This document shows positions 42,377 to 50,576 of a stretch of 64,000 nucleotides of DNA, piece after piece. Position 1 is the first letter of the stretch, and each line of letters starts with the position of its first letter. The stretch comes from Bradyrhizobium sp. 149 (GTDB taxonomy: Bacteria > Pseudomonadota > Alphaproteobacteria > Rhizobiales > Xanthobacteraceae), in contig NZ_JADPKK010000022.1 in NCBI RefSeq assembly GCF_023073915.1, forward strand, positions 1,860,001 through 1,924,000. Reading direction: 5' to 3'. Position numbers and translations under genes: made by a program. A model generated the notes under the pieces. The model ran no database searches. It worked only from the letters and a program-made list of their open reading frames with translations, and was not told the origin of the DNA.

Positions 42377-43489
42377 GTGCGCGTCCTTCCCAATGAACGT
42401 ATGACTCCCGGCAACAGCGAGGGCACTCCGCTTCCCGAGAGCCACGGCGAACTTCCACCGGTGATCCGGCGCAGCGAGTTCGTCGCCTTCTCGCTGGCCG
42501 GACTGCTCCTCATCGCGGTCGTCGCCGTGCTCTACGTCGGAAAGGCGTTCTTCCTGCCTGTCGTAATGGCTTTCGTCACCGGCACGATGCTGTCGCCGGC
42601 GGCAACCTTCCTGGAGCAGCGGAAAGTGCCGCGCGGGCTCGCCGCGGCCTTGATCGTGATCGCGGTGACCGCCGTCGTCGGTTTCCTCGTCGCGCTGATC
42701 GCCTCACCGGTGATGGAATGGAGCTCGCGCCTGCCCGAACTCGGCGCGAAATTGAAAGACAAGCTGCATGTGTTCGACCGCCCGCTGGCGCTGTGGCGGG
42801 AGCTGCAAACCATGGTCGGCGGCTCGGATGGGCTGCCGAGCTTTCAGATGCCGAAATTCGAATGGGTGCAGCCAACGCTGGAATTCTTGTCGCCGACCTT
42901 CACCGAATTCCTGCTGTTCTTCGTCACCCTCATCCTGTTCATCGCGAGCTGGCGCGACCTCCGCCGCGCGATGATCATGACCTTCAGCGATCACGACGCA
43001 CGGCTGCGCACGCTTCGTATCCTTAACGAGATCGAGGTCCATCTCGGCAACTATCTTCTGACCGTGACTCTCATCAATGTCGGCGTCGGCGTTGGCACGG
43101 GCCTGGTCTGCGCGCTCACCGGCATGCCCAATCCTGCCGGCCTCGGCGCCCTCGCGGCCACCCTCAACTTCATCCCGATCATCGGGCCGGTGGCGATGTT
43201 CGTCGTTCTGGTCGTGGTCGGACTGGTCAGTTTCCCGACTATCGGGGGTGGTCTGATGGCGGCGCTGGCCTTTGGCGGCCTCACCTTCCTGGAGGGGCAC
43301 TTCGTCACGCCGACCATCATCGGCCGGCGGCTGGAGCTCAATGCGCTTGCCGTTCTGTTGGCGCTGGCATTCTGGACCTGGCTGTGGGGCCCGATGGGCG
43401 CGTTCCTGTCGTCGCCGCTCCTGATCGTCGCGCTGATCCTGAAGGAGCATCTGCTGCCGGCGGATTCGCCGCAGCTCCCGCAAGCTTGA
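42377..43489 (+). CDS. AI-2E family transporter (PerM/TqsA-like permease)
   Basis: This protein of about 370 residues has eight membrane helices with FSLAGLLLIAVVAVLYVGKA, a long loop (about 110-180), then LGNYLLTVTLINVGVGVGTG, ATLNFIPIIGPVAMFVVLVV and GPMGAFLSSPLLIVALILKE. This is the AI-2E exporter superfamily, whose members move varied solutes; autoinducer export is not implied. The GTG start has GGAGAGG upstream; an ATG eight codons on (42401) is possible. The EcfG promoter places it in the stress regulon, ahead of the DUF883 gene. Confidence 0.88.
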   Translation: MRVLPNERMTPGNSEGTPLPESHGELPPVIRRSEFVAFSLAGLLLIAVVAVLYVGKAFFLPVVMAFVTGTMLSPAATFLEQRKVPRGLAAALIVIAVTAVVGFLVALIASPVMEWSSRLPELGAKLKDKLHVFDRPLALWRELQTMVGGSDGLPSFQMPKFEWVQPTLEFLSPTFTEFLLFFVTLILFIASWRDLRRAMIMTFSDHDARLRTLRILNEIEVHLGNYLLTVTLINVGVGVGTGLVCALTGMPNPAGLGALAATLNFIPIIGPVAMFVVLVVVGLVSFPTIGGGLMAALAFGGLTFLEGHFVTPTIIGRRLELNALAVLLALAFWTWLWGPMGAFLSSPLLIVALILKEHLLPADSPQLPQA

Positions 43490-43504
43490 CGGGTTTCCGT
43501 GAAC

Positions 43505-43529
43505 GGAACTTCCCCGGCGACGAAACGTT
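43505..43529 (+). promoter_or_regulatory. EcfG promoter of the DUF883 gene
   Basis: GGAAC, 16 bases, then CGTT, an exact match, 16 bp after the AI-2E permease stop. Predicted transcription start near 43536, about 32 bases before the DUF883 start codon. Confidence 0.7.
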
Positions 43530-43567
43530 TTCCGGCTATCTCAGCCGTCAACAGTTCGGAGCTCCTG

Positions 43568-43939
43568 ATGTCCACGACCAATGCGGAAGCCGGGATGAGA
43601 GACTGGACCGACAAAGCCACCAGAGAACGCCTCGAGAAGGATGTAGCAGCCGTGAAAAGCGATATCGCCGCCCTCACCGATCAGATCACCGACGCGCTCA
43701 ATAATTTTGCCAACTCCTCCGGCAAGCAGGCCCGCCGCGGCTATCGCCAAGCGCGCGAGAACGTCGATTCCGCCATCGACGACATGTCGGAGCGCGGCAG
43801 CGCAATGATGGGCGCGGCACAGGAGGCCTACGGGTCGATCGAGGAGTCGCTCGAAGACGCGATCACGCAGCGGCCGCTCGCGACTGTCGGGCTTGCGCTT
43901 GGCATCGGCTTCCTGATCGGCGCCGCCTGGCGCCGCTGA
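43568..43939 (+). CDS. DUF883 family protein (YqjD/ElaB-like membrane anchor)
   Basis: This 123-residue protein has a charged coiled-coil region (about 18-95, TRERLEKDVAAVKSDIAALT) and one C-terminal glycine-rich helix (TVGLALGIGFLIGAAWRR). That is the DUF883 pattern; E. coli YqjD and ElaB tether stationary-phase ribosomes to the membrane. The start has GGAG six bases upstream. Its own exact EcfG promoter supports a role in stress or growth arrest. Ribosome binding here is inference from the family. Confidence 0.87.
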   Translation: MSTTNAEAGMRDWTDKATRERLEKDVAAVKSDIAALTDQITDALNNFANSSGKQARRGYRQARENVDSAIDDMSERGSAMMGAAQEAYGSIEESLEDAITQRPLATVGLALGIGFLIGAAWRR

Positions 43940-44014
43940 TGTCGCGAACGGATTTTAAGACGGCGGCGCTGCGGCGCCGCCGGTGTCGGCTTGTGGGGAT
44001 TTGAGGAGCGAGGC

Positions 44015-44470
44015 ATGTTTCAGCGCATCATCGACGGGATCAGTGCATCCACCGGAACGACTGTGCGGCTGACCTCGCTGGCAGCGGGCGCGGCGTTCGC
44101 GCTCTTCATCACCACGTGCTTCCTGTGCGCGGCGGCATTCATCTCGGTGCTGGAGAAATATGGTCCAGTGCAGGCCTGCCTCGCCGGTGCCGGTGTCTTC
44201 TTTCTGCTGACCCTGACCGCGGCGGTGAGCTATTGGGCCTACAAACGGGAGTCGCGCAAGCAGGCTCATATCGCGGCCGAGCGTGCCACGAAATCGGCGG
44301 CCTCGAGCATGCTCGCGGACCCCATGCTGCTCGCCACGGGACTCCAGATCGTTCGCGCCATCGGGATCAAGCGGCTGCTGCCGATCCTGGCGATCGGCGG
44401 CGTCGCCCTCGGAATCATCGCGAGCCGCGCCGGCGTACCCGACGAGACCTCGGCCGAACCTGCCGAGTAG
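44015..44470 (+). CDS. Small membrane protein, companion of the DUF883 gene
   Basis: This 151-residue protein starts MFQRIIDGISASTGTTVRLT after a strong GAGGAGCGAGG. Two central helices (about 24-46 and 55-75) are followed by a basic, alanine-rich linker (KRESRKQAHIAAERATKSAA) and a third hydrophobic helix (about 116-136). The general shape resembles phage-holin-like Actinobacterial/YqjE-type proteins that follow DUF883 genes (the YqjD-YqjE arrangement), but I cannot prove homology. It is 75 bp downstream of the DUF883 gene and probably co-transcribed. Confidence 0.72.
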   Translation: MFQRIIDGISASTGTTVRLTSLAAGAAFALFITTCFLCAAAFISVLEKYGPVQACLAGAGVFFLLTLTAAVSYWAYKRESRKQAHIAAERATKSAASSMLADPMLLATGLQIVRAIGIKRLLPILAIGGVALGIIASRAGVPDETSAEPAE

Positions 44471-44657
44471 CGTCCGCGCGGGTTAGAAAGTTTCGTCCCA
44501 AGTCCCGCGAGCGCATCTATCGGATTCGGAATGGCGGCGCGGTGTCAATTTGCGCCGTCCGGCGCGAATGCTCCCCACCATCACGCAAACGCTACTCGGA
44601 TAGACAGGCGGTTGCCGCTAAAAGCAGCGCCCCTGATTCCAAAAGTCATTTTTTTCG

Positions 44658-45800
44658 ATGAAACCGTCCGTCAAGGCGAACCTCGCCGCATTCAATCACG
44701 ACCCCCGGCTCTATTTGACGCTCGGCATCGCCAACTGGTCGATATTCGTCGACCACATCCCGAACAACGTCGTCAATTTGCTGACGCTGCGAAACTTCGG
44801 CTTCAGCGGCGCCGCCGACCTGTTCGTGTTCGTGGCCGGCTATGGCATGGCCATCATTCATGGCAAGATCGCGCTGGAACGCGGTTACGTCGTCGCAGCG
44901 ACGCGCATCTTCCAGCGCGTCTGGCGGCTCTACGCCGCCTATGTCGTTCTGTTCGTGATCTACATCGACAGCATCGCCTATGTCGCCTCGCAATCGATGG
45001 CGCCGGAGATCATCCACGAATACAACATCTCGGGCATCCTCGAGCATCCGCTGCGGATCCTGGTACGCGGACTGGTGCTTCAGGAAGAGCCGCTGAACCT
45101 CGATCTCCTGCAACTGATGATCCCGCTGATGGCCGTCCTTCCGTTCGCGCTGTGGGGGCTGTTGCGGCGTCCGAACCTGACGCTGGCGGCATCGGTCGCC
45201 CTGTACTTCGCGGCGCGCTGGTTCGACTGGAATTTCCGGGTCTATCCGGACCAGGAGTGGACCTTTAACCCGTTTTGCTGGCAGATGCTGATGGTGCTGG
45301 GCGGCTGGTTCGCCGTGACCGGTGCGTCCGGCCGCGCTCTGCACGGCCGTTCCTGGCTGCGCGTGCTTGCAGGCGCCTATCTCGTATTCGCGATGGCGAT
45401 CACGCTGATGCGCCACTCGCCGGCGCTCGCTGCCTACTTGCCGGATATCGTGCTCGACACCATCACGCCGACCGACAAGGAAAACCTCGCACCCTATCGC
45501 GTGGTCCACTTCCTTGCGCTCGCTTTCCTCGCGACATATCTCGTCCCTGCCGATCATCCCGGCCTGCAATGGAGATCGCTACAGACGGTCATCAGATGCG
45601 GCGAGGAATGGCTCGCAGTGTTCTGCGTCGGCGTATTCCTGTCCTTCGCCGGCCATCTCATCCTGATCACCGGCGCCAATCTGGTGGTGATGCAGATCGC
45701 CGTGAGTCTGGCCGGCTTCGCCGCGATGGCCGCGGTCGCATATTACATCGCCTGGTCGAAGCGGCAGGACCTGCCCGCCGCCTTGCGGCGGCAGGCCTAG
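44658..45800 (+). CDS. OpgC domain-containing membrane protein
   Basis: This 380-residue protein has about ten membrane helices and the OpgC opening LGIANWSIFVDHIPNNVVNL, NFGFSGAADLFVFVAGYGMA and RWFDWNFRVYPDQEWTFNPF. OpgC-type acyltransferases add succinyl groups to osmoregulated periplasmic glucans in Rhodobacter and rhizobia. No glucan synthase is nearby, so acceptor and donor are inferred. The 188-bp region upstream holds no recognisable promoter. Confidence 0.9.
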   Translation: MKPSVKANLAAFNHDPRLYLTLGIANWSIFVDHIPNNVVNLLTLRNFGFSGAADLFVFVAGYGMAIIHGKIALERGYVVAATRIFQRVWRLYAAYVVLFVIYIDSIAYVASQSMAPEIIHEYNISGILEHPLRILVRGLVLQEEPLNLDLLQLMIPLMAVLPFALWGLLRRPNLTLAASVALYFAARWFDWNFRVYPDQEWTFNPFCWQMLMVLGGWFAVTGASGRALHGRSWLRVLAGAYLVFAMAITLMRHSPALAAYLPDIVLDTITPTDKENLAPYRVVHFLALAFLATYLVPADHPGLQWRSLQTVIRCGEEWLAVFCVGVFLSFAGHLILITGANLVVMQIAVSLAGFAAMAAVAYYIAWSKRQDLPAALRRQA

Positions 45801-45882
45801 CCCGGCCCCCTCCGATTCCACTAGGCCGGCCATCACGGCTGCGCTATGCGGAACGGGAGCGGATTGCGCGGGGAGGCCGGGC

Positions 45883-46497
45883 GTGGTGATGGCGAATGGC
45901 GGGGGTGAGGGAGCCGACAGTGCGCCCCGGCGCGGCCGGCCAAGGTCGATCGAGACCACCAATGCCATTCTCCAAAGCGCCTATACGCTGATGGCCGCGA
46001 CCGGCCTTGCCGCCACCACGATCGACGCGGTCGCGCGGCATTCCAGCGTCTCCAAGATGACGATCTACAAATGGTGGCCGTCCCGCGAAGCCTTGCTGAT
46101 CGACGCCTTCCTTCACCACGCCGCGCAGATGCTGCCGCTGCCGCCCGCAAGCTCGGGCAGCCCCGCCGCGCGCGCACGCCGCCATGCCGCCGCCTATGCC
46201 GAAGCGCTCGAGGGCGAGTTCGGCAAGGTCCAGCTCGCCGTCATCTCCGAATGCATTTCAAAGACCGGCTCCGCCGAGCTGTTCTACGCCCGCTATCTGC
46301 AATTCCGGCGCGACGCACTGGTGGAGATGATCGCCGCAGGCCAGAACGACGGCAGCATTCTGGCGGAAGCGCTGCCCGAGGATCTCTACGACGCGATCTA
46401 TGGCGGCCTGTTCTACCGCTACGTCTTCGGCATCGCGCCGATCACGCCGGCCTACGCGCGGAATCTGGTTGACCTCGTGCTGCGGCCGAAGAGCTAG
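45883..46497 (+). CDS. TetR/AcrR family transcriptional regulator
   Basis: This 204-residue regulator has an N-terminal helix-turn-helix (about 20-66: ILQSAYTLMAATGLAATTID, HSSVSKMTIYKWWPSREALL) and a TetR C-terminal ligand domain. The GTG start lies six bases after GGAGG; GTG and ATG codons at 45886 and 45889 are alternatives. It follows opgC by 83 bp in the same direction. No operator or obvious target gene is visible; the effector is unknown. Confidence 0.87.
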   Translation: MVMANGGGEGADSAPRRGRPRSIETTNAILQSAYTLMAATGLAATTIDAVARHSSVSKMTIYKWWPSREALLIDAFLHHAAQMLPLPPASSGSPAARARRHAAAYAEALEGEFGKVQLAVISECISKTGSAELFYARYLQFRRDALVEMIAAGQNDGSILAEALPEDLYDAIYGGLFYRYVFGIAPITPAYARNLVDLVLRPKS

Positions 46498-46545
46498 AGC
46501 GTCTTCGAGCCAAATGGATACCGGTACGCGTGAAGCACACGTCAA
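46496..46545. repeat. Rhizobiales-type intergenic repeat, copy 2
   Basis: gagcgtcttcgagccaaatg through taccggtacgcgtgaagcac is a diverged, inverted copy of the element at 413-467. It overlaps the stop codon of the TetR gene by two bases and is followed by the ttctgattcaatcagaa element. Confidence 0.5.
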
Positions 46546-46549
46546 GAAT

Positions 46550-46580
46550 CCAGAGCTTCGGTTCTGATTCAATCAGAATC
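46550..46580. repeat. Short repeat cggttctgatt-aatcaga, copy 1
   Basis: The core cggttctgattcaatcagaa contains the palindrome ttctgattcaatcagaa. A second copy at 63433-63465 shares agagc and the core. Here it lies between the convergent TetR and histidine kinase genes. Confidence 0.65.
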
Positions 46581-46585
46581 GATAA

Positions 46586-48277
46586 TTACCGCGCCGGCCG
46601 GATCGGTGCTGAAAGCTTGTCGGTGCGGTCGCGCTCGGTCATGTCCTCGACCGTCTCCATCGGCGCGGTCAGCTCGTAGACATAGGAGACGTCGGTGAAA
46701 TAGCGCTTGGCGGTGCCGCCGAGCGCCTCGGGCGCGACGCGGTCGAGCAGGATCAGGCCGAAATCGGAATCGGGGCGGCGCGTCGCCTCGCTGGTGTTGA
46801 ACTCCTCCCAGCGGAAATGGAAGACCTCGCCGGCCCCTTCGCTCGTCACCGTCCAATTGGCGGTGATGTGCGGATGCTTGCCGACCAGCGACAGGCCCTC
46901 GTCGGAGTGCGAAGCGAGCTCGAAGAAGAGCAGCGACAGGCTCTGCGCCGCGCGCGCACTGACTGCGATATCAGGACCGGTGACGGCGATGCGGTCGGCG
47001 TGCGGGATGGCGCGCGCCTCGAACAGGCCCTTCAGCTTGACGCCCTGCCACTGGCTCTCGCTGAGCAGCGAGACAACGTTGGACATGGCGTGGATGCGAC
47101 CGATCAGGAGTTCGCGCGCGACGTCCATGTCGGCACCGTGGCGCAGCGTGCGGGTCACGATCGACTGGATCACCGCCAGGATGTTCTTGACCCGGTGGTT
47201 GAGCTCGTCGATGACAGCTGTCAGCCGGCGCTCGAAGCCGATTCTGACCTGGATTTCCCGGCTGAGCCGCAGATTGTTGTAGGCGACATAGCCGAACAGG
47301 CCGCACACCATCGCGGTGATCGCAAAGCCGATCGCCGCCACGATGATCGCAGTCTGCTCGGCGCGACGCGCCGAGTTGGTCTTGGCGTAATAGCCGAGCT
47401 GCCAGTCGCGACCACCGAAGCTCACCGTGCGCGTCGCCGAGGGTGCCGGCCCGTCAGCCGCCGTCGTGCGGGCCGAGACCACGCCTTGATCATTGGCAAC
47501 GAGCTCGCCACCCTCCCTGCGCGGATCCTTCAGCGCGACCGCGAACAACGACATGTCGTCGTTGGTCAGCATCAGGGAGGAGAGTTCGTAGGAAAATGTG
47601 ATGAAGCCCGCCGGCTCCGTCGCGCCCTCGGGGATGACGGGAGCGGCCACGATGATTCCGATCGGCCCGCCGCCGCGCAGAAGAGCAACCGGTTCTGAGG
47701 CAACCGACCTCTTCTCCACTCTGGCGCGCGCCAGCATGGCACTGCGCACCTGATCCTGGTCGTAGCTGCGGCCGGGCAGCGCCTTGGTCTCGTTGCTGCG
47801 CGGCTCGAGATCCATCAGCACGTCGACCGGCTGGGTGACGTCAGCCGGATCGATCGGCTTGTCGTCATAGGTGCGGATCCGCGGATTGGGGAAGCCGGCG
47901 CTCGCGATGGCCGCCTGCGCTGCGGCAAGCTCGTTCGGCTTCAGGCGGGCGACCCAGCCCGCCACCACGAAATCGGTTTTGAAGGCGTAGATGGCCGAGC
48001 GCAGCGGCTCGAGCATGTTCGGCTTGAGCACCGACGGCGCCCGGAACAGGCCGGAGGCAACCCGCGCGAGCAGTTCGCGCTCGGTGAGCCGGTCCTGGAC
48101 CAAGCTTGCATGGACGTCGATTGCGCGCGCCAGCGCGATCCGGTCCAGCGCCAGTTCCTGGTCGTGAACGCGATAGGCCGCAAGCCCGGAGAGCAGGGCT
48201 CCGAGCAGGGCGATGAAGCCGATGATGAAACCCAGCCGGACCACGCGACTACTCAGGCGAAAGCAGGAGGTCGGCAA
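46586..48277 (-). CDS. CHASE-domain HWE-family sensor histidine kinase with altered N-box
   Basis: This 563-residue protein has TM1 (about 14-36), a periplasmic CHASE domain (about 50-280), TM2 (about 312-335) and an HWE-type kinase. The phospho-acceptor motif is ELNHRVKNILAVIQSIV with His361, and FRWEEF retains the W-x-E feature. The N-box, normally ELATNAxKYGALS, reads ELASHSDEGLSL, so the metal-ligand asparagine is replaced by histidine; ATP binding may be weak. HWE kinases often feed general stress responses. The TTG start is uncertain. Confidence 0.85.
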   Translation of the reverse strand: MPTSCFRLSSRVVRLGFIIGFIALLGALLSGLAAYRVHDQELALDRIALARAIDVHASLVQDRLTERELLARVASGLFRAPSVLKPNMLEPLRSAIYAFKTDFVVAGWVARLKPNELAAAQAAIASAGFPNPRIRTYDDKPIDPADVTQPVDVLMDLEPRSNETKALPGRSYDQDQVRSAMLARARVEKRSVASEPVALLRGGGPIGIIVAAPVIPEGATEPAGFITFSYELSSLMLTNDDMSLFAVALKDPRREGGELVANDQGVVSARTTAADGPAPSATRTVSFGGRDWQLGYYAKTNSARRAEQTAIIVAAIGFAITAMVCGLFGYVAYNNLRLSREIQVRIGFERRLTAVIDELNHRVKNILAVIQSIVTRTLRHGADMDVARELLIGRIHAMSNVVSLLSESQWQGVKLKGLFEARAIPHADRIAVTGPDIAVSARAAQSLSLLFFELASHSDEGLSLVGKHPHITANWTVTSEGAGEVFHFRWEEFNTSEATRRPDSDFGLILLDRVAPEALGGTAKRYFTDVSYVYELTAPMETVEDMTERDRTDKLSAPIRPAR

Positions 48278-48541
48278 TAAACACGGAGCATATGGACGCC
48301 GCTCGAACGGGCACGTGCCGAAACAGGGTGAACCCCAATGGCCGAGATAATGGAGGAGGAGGCATCAGTACGCAACTTGGGTCGCCTGAAAAGCTTAATC
48401 CGCCCGGGCGACGGTCCGGCGGGGATGGATTTGCTCCGGGTACCGGAGGTAGTTAATTGCCGTGACCGAAATTTGTTCCGCGGATGCGGCTCCGCCCAGG
48501 GCGTCAAAGGGAGAAACGCCTGTTTTAAGTGGTCACGCCGG

Positions 48542-49165
48542 TCAGCTGGCCCGTTTCAAGCCGCCTTTGGTCTCGATGAAGCCGATGATGCGGTCGAGCC
48601 CCTGGCTCTTCTTCAGGTTGGTCATGACGAACGGCCGCTCGCCGCGCATGCGCTTGGCGTCCGTCTCCATCTTTTCCAGGGAGGCGCCGACATGGGGCGC
48701 TAGGTCGATCTTGTTGATGACAAGGAGGTCGGACCTGGTGATGCCGGGGCCGCCCTTGGACGGGATCTTGTCGCCGGCTGCCACGTCGATGACGTAAATG
48801 GTGAGGTCGGCGAGCTCCGGGGAAAAAGTGGCAGCGAGGTTGTCACCGCCGGATTCGATCAGCACGAGATCGAGCCCGGGAAACTTGGCCCGCATGTCCG
48901 CTACCGCGGCGAGATTCATCGAGGCGTCCTCGCGGATCGCGGTGTGCGGGCAGCCGCCGGTCTCGACCCCTGCAATGCGGTCCGGCGTCAGCGAGCCCGA
49001 GCGCACAAGAAATTCCGCATCCCATTTGGTGTAGATGTCGTTGGTGATCGCGGCGATGTCGTAGCGCTCGCGCATGGTCTTGCAGAGCAGGTCCATCAGC
49101 GCGGTCTTGCCCGATCCGACCGGACCGCCGATGCCGACACGCAAGGGGCCGTGAGACGTAGCCAT
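48542..49165 (-). CDS. ureG: Urease accessory GTPase UreG
   Basis: This 207-residue GTPase has P-loop GGPVGSGKTALMDLLCKTMR, AITNDIYTKWDAEFLVRSGS, the metal-binding TGGCPHTAIREDASMN and NKIDLAPHVGASLEKM. It drives nickel insertion into urease with UreD, UreE and UreF. The chosen ATG follows aggaaag; in-frame upstream codons would run into ureF. It is the last gene of the urt-ure series. Confidence 0.96.
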   Translation of the reverse strand: MATSHGPLRVGIGGPVGSGKTALMDLLCKTMRERYDIAAITNDIYTKWDAEFLVRSGSLTPDRIAGVETGGCPHTAIREDASMNLAAVADMRAKFPGLDLVLIESGGDNLAATFSPELADLTIYVIDVAAGDKIPSKGGPGITRSDLLVINKIDLAPHVGASLEKMETDAKRMRGERPFVMTNLKKSQGLDRIIGFIETKGGLKRAS

Positions 49166-49229
49166 TGATTTCTTTCCTATCGTCGCCCTGGTCATCGTGC
49201 TGGCGATTGCGGGGTGTACTGGCCCGCAA

Positions 49230-49952
49230 TCATGATCTGAACAGCCGTGTATATTGCGTCTCGTGCCGCAGGCTGGCGAGGTCGGCGCGAAACGTCGCGC
49301 CGCCGAGATCGTCCAACGTCGCATTCAGCGCACGATTCGCAGTCGCGGCGACCGCGGCTTCCAGCCTCACCAGCACGCGCTGGCTGTCGGTCTGGCCAAG
49401 CGGAATGAGCCGGCTGGCCGCGGAAATCCAGTTCGAGACCAGCGCATGCAGGAAGGCGTGCAGCGTCGGCGCCAGCGGCACGCCGTGTACCGCAGCGACC
49501 ACGCCAACGGCGACGGGATAGACCAGCGGCGTACGGCATGCCGCGACCATGGCATCCAGGCCGTCGGCATCCCACGCGGCGCGGGCGATGTCGATGAAGG
49601 CACGGCCCTGCGAAGTCGTCTCCAGCTGCCGCTCGCGCGACGGCACGAAGGCCGCGGCGAGCTCGGCGATATCGCTCAAGGTGTCGCCCTCGCCCATGTC
49701 AGTGGCGCGATGGGCGTGGACCACAAACGTCGCGTCGCAGAAGCCCGAGCCATCGCGGAGCATCGCATCGAGCCAGTCCGCCAGCGACGCGGCGTCGGTG
49801 ATGTCGCCGGCCTCGACCGCCCATTCGAGGCCGCTGGAGTAGGAAAAGCCCCCGACGGGAAACGCCGGCGACAGCCACGTCATCAGCCGGTACAGCGCCG
49901 CCGCCTCGCGCTCCGCGAGATCGCCGGCGCTGACCGGCTCATTTGTGGTCAT
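49230..49952 (-). CDS. ureF: Urease accessory protein UreF
   Basis: This 240-residue helical protein has MTWLSPAFPVGGFSYSSGLE, ADWLDAMLRDGSG and ISAASRLIPLGQTDSQRVLV, standard UreF motifs. It forms the UreD-UreF-UreG assembly complex. The start lies inside the 3' end of ureE (overlap 14 bp; an ATG two codons earlier is also possible). The long in-frame extension upstream (rich in Thr, Ile, Met) is only the alternate reading of the histidine codons of ureE. Confidence 0.94.
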   Translation of the reverse strand: MTTNEPVSAGDLAEREAAALYRLMTWLSPAFPVGGFSYSSGLEWAVEAGDITDAASLADWLDAMLRDGSGFCDATFVVHAHRATDMGEGDTLSDIAELAAAFVPSRERQLETTSQGRAFIDIARAAWDADGLDAMVAACRTPLVYPVAVGVVAAVHGVPLAPTLHAFLHALVSNWISAASRLIPLGQTDSQRVLVRLEAAVAATANRALNATLDDLGGATFRADLASLRHETQYTRLFRS

Positions 49953-50562
49953 GAGCATGCTTGTGGCCGTGGTGATGGTCGGGGTGATCGCAATGCTCGT
50001 CGTGGTGGTGGTCGTGACCGTGGTCATGCGCGGCATGATCGTGGTGATGATCATGACCGTGATGATCATGGCCATGATCGTGACGTCCGTGATCGTGATG
50101 CGCGTGGTCGTCGTGTCCATGCGCATGACCGGCATCGGCATAGGCGCCGCCCTCGGGATCGAACGGCGCCTCGATCTCGATCACGCGCGCACCGAGGCCC
50201 TTCACCATGGCTTCGATGACGTGGTCGCGGCGGATGCGCAGGCCTTTGGCCATGATCTGCGTCGGCAGATGGCGATTGCCGAGATGCCAGGCGACGCGGA
50301 TGAGGTGGTGCGGATCGTGGCCGCGGATCTCGAGCAGCGGCTCGGGTGCGGCAACCACCTCGACCAGCCGGCCGTCCTCCAGCACCAGCGCATCGCCGCC
50401 GCGTAGCGCGACGGCATTCTCCAGGTCGAGCAGGAACTCGAGCCCCCGCGTCCCTGTCATCGCCATGCGGCGGCGGTGCCGATCGTCGAAATCGAGCACG
50501 ACCGTATCCGCCGCCGCTTCCGTGAAGCGGTGTTGTCCCCTGACCTGCGTCGCCCGGATCAT
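49939..50562 (-). CDS. ureE: Urease accessory nickel chaperone UreE with His-rich tail
   Basis: This 207-residue protein has the UreE peptide-binding and metal domains (LEFLLDLENAVALRGGDALV; VAWHLGNRHLPTQIMAKGLR, with the conserved GNRH). A tail of about 62 residues (145-207) consists almost wholly of His, Asp and Gly, with some 30 histidines. The tail is longer than in Klebsiella UreE and should bind several nickel ions. UreE donates nickel to urease through UreG. It overlaps ureF. Confidence 0.95.
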   Translation of the reverse strand: MIRATQVRGQHRFTEAAADTVVLDFDDRHRRRMAMTGTRGLEFLLDLENAVALRGGDALVLEDGRLVEVVAAPEPLLEIRGHDPHHLIRVAWHLGNRHLPTQIMAKGLRIRRDHVIEAMVKGLGARVIEIEAPFDPEGGAYADAGHAHGHDDHAHHDHGRHDHGHDHHGHDHHHDHAAHDHGHDHHHDEHCDHPDHHHGHKHAHDHK

Positions 50563-50576
50563 GCGCTTTTACCCCG

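Noticed and set aside
42377..43489. Autoinducer-2 quorum-sensing exporter
   Set aside because: The family name is historical; no luxS or AI-2 genes are in the window and members carry diverse substrates.
48338..48703. Plus-strand 121-codon frame upstream of and antisense to ureG
   Set aside because: Two thirds lies antisense to ureG, the sequence resembles no family and codon use is that of an antisense shadow.
49230..50141. Long N-terminal extension of ureF, rich in Thr, Ile and Met
   Set aside because: It is the alternate frame of the His/Asp codons in the ureE tail; normal UreF starts at the overlap near 49952.
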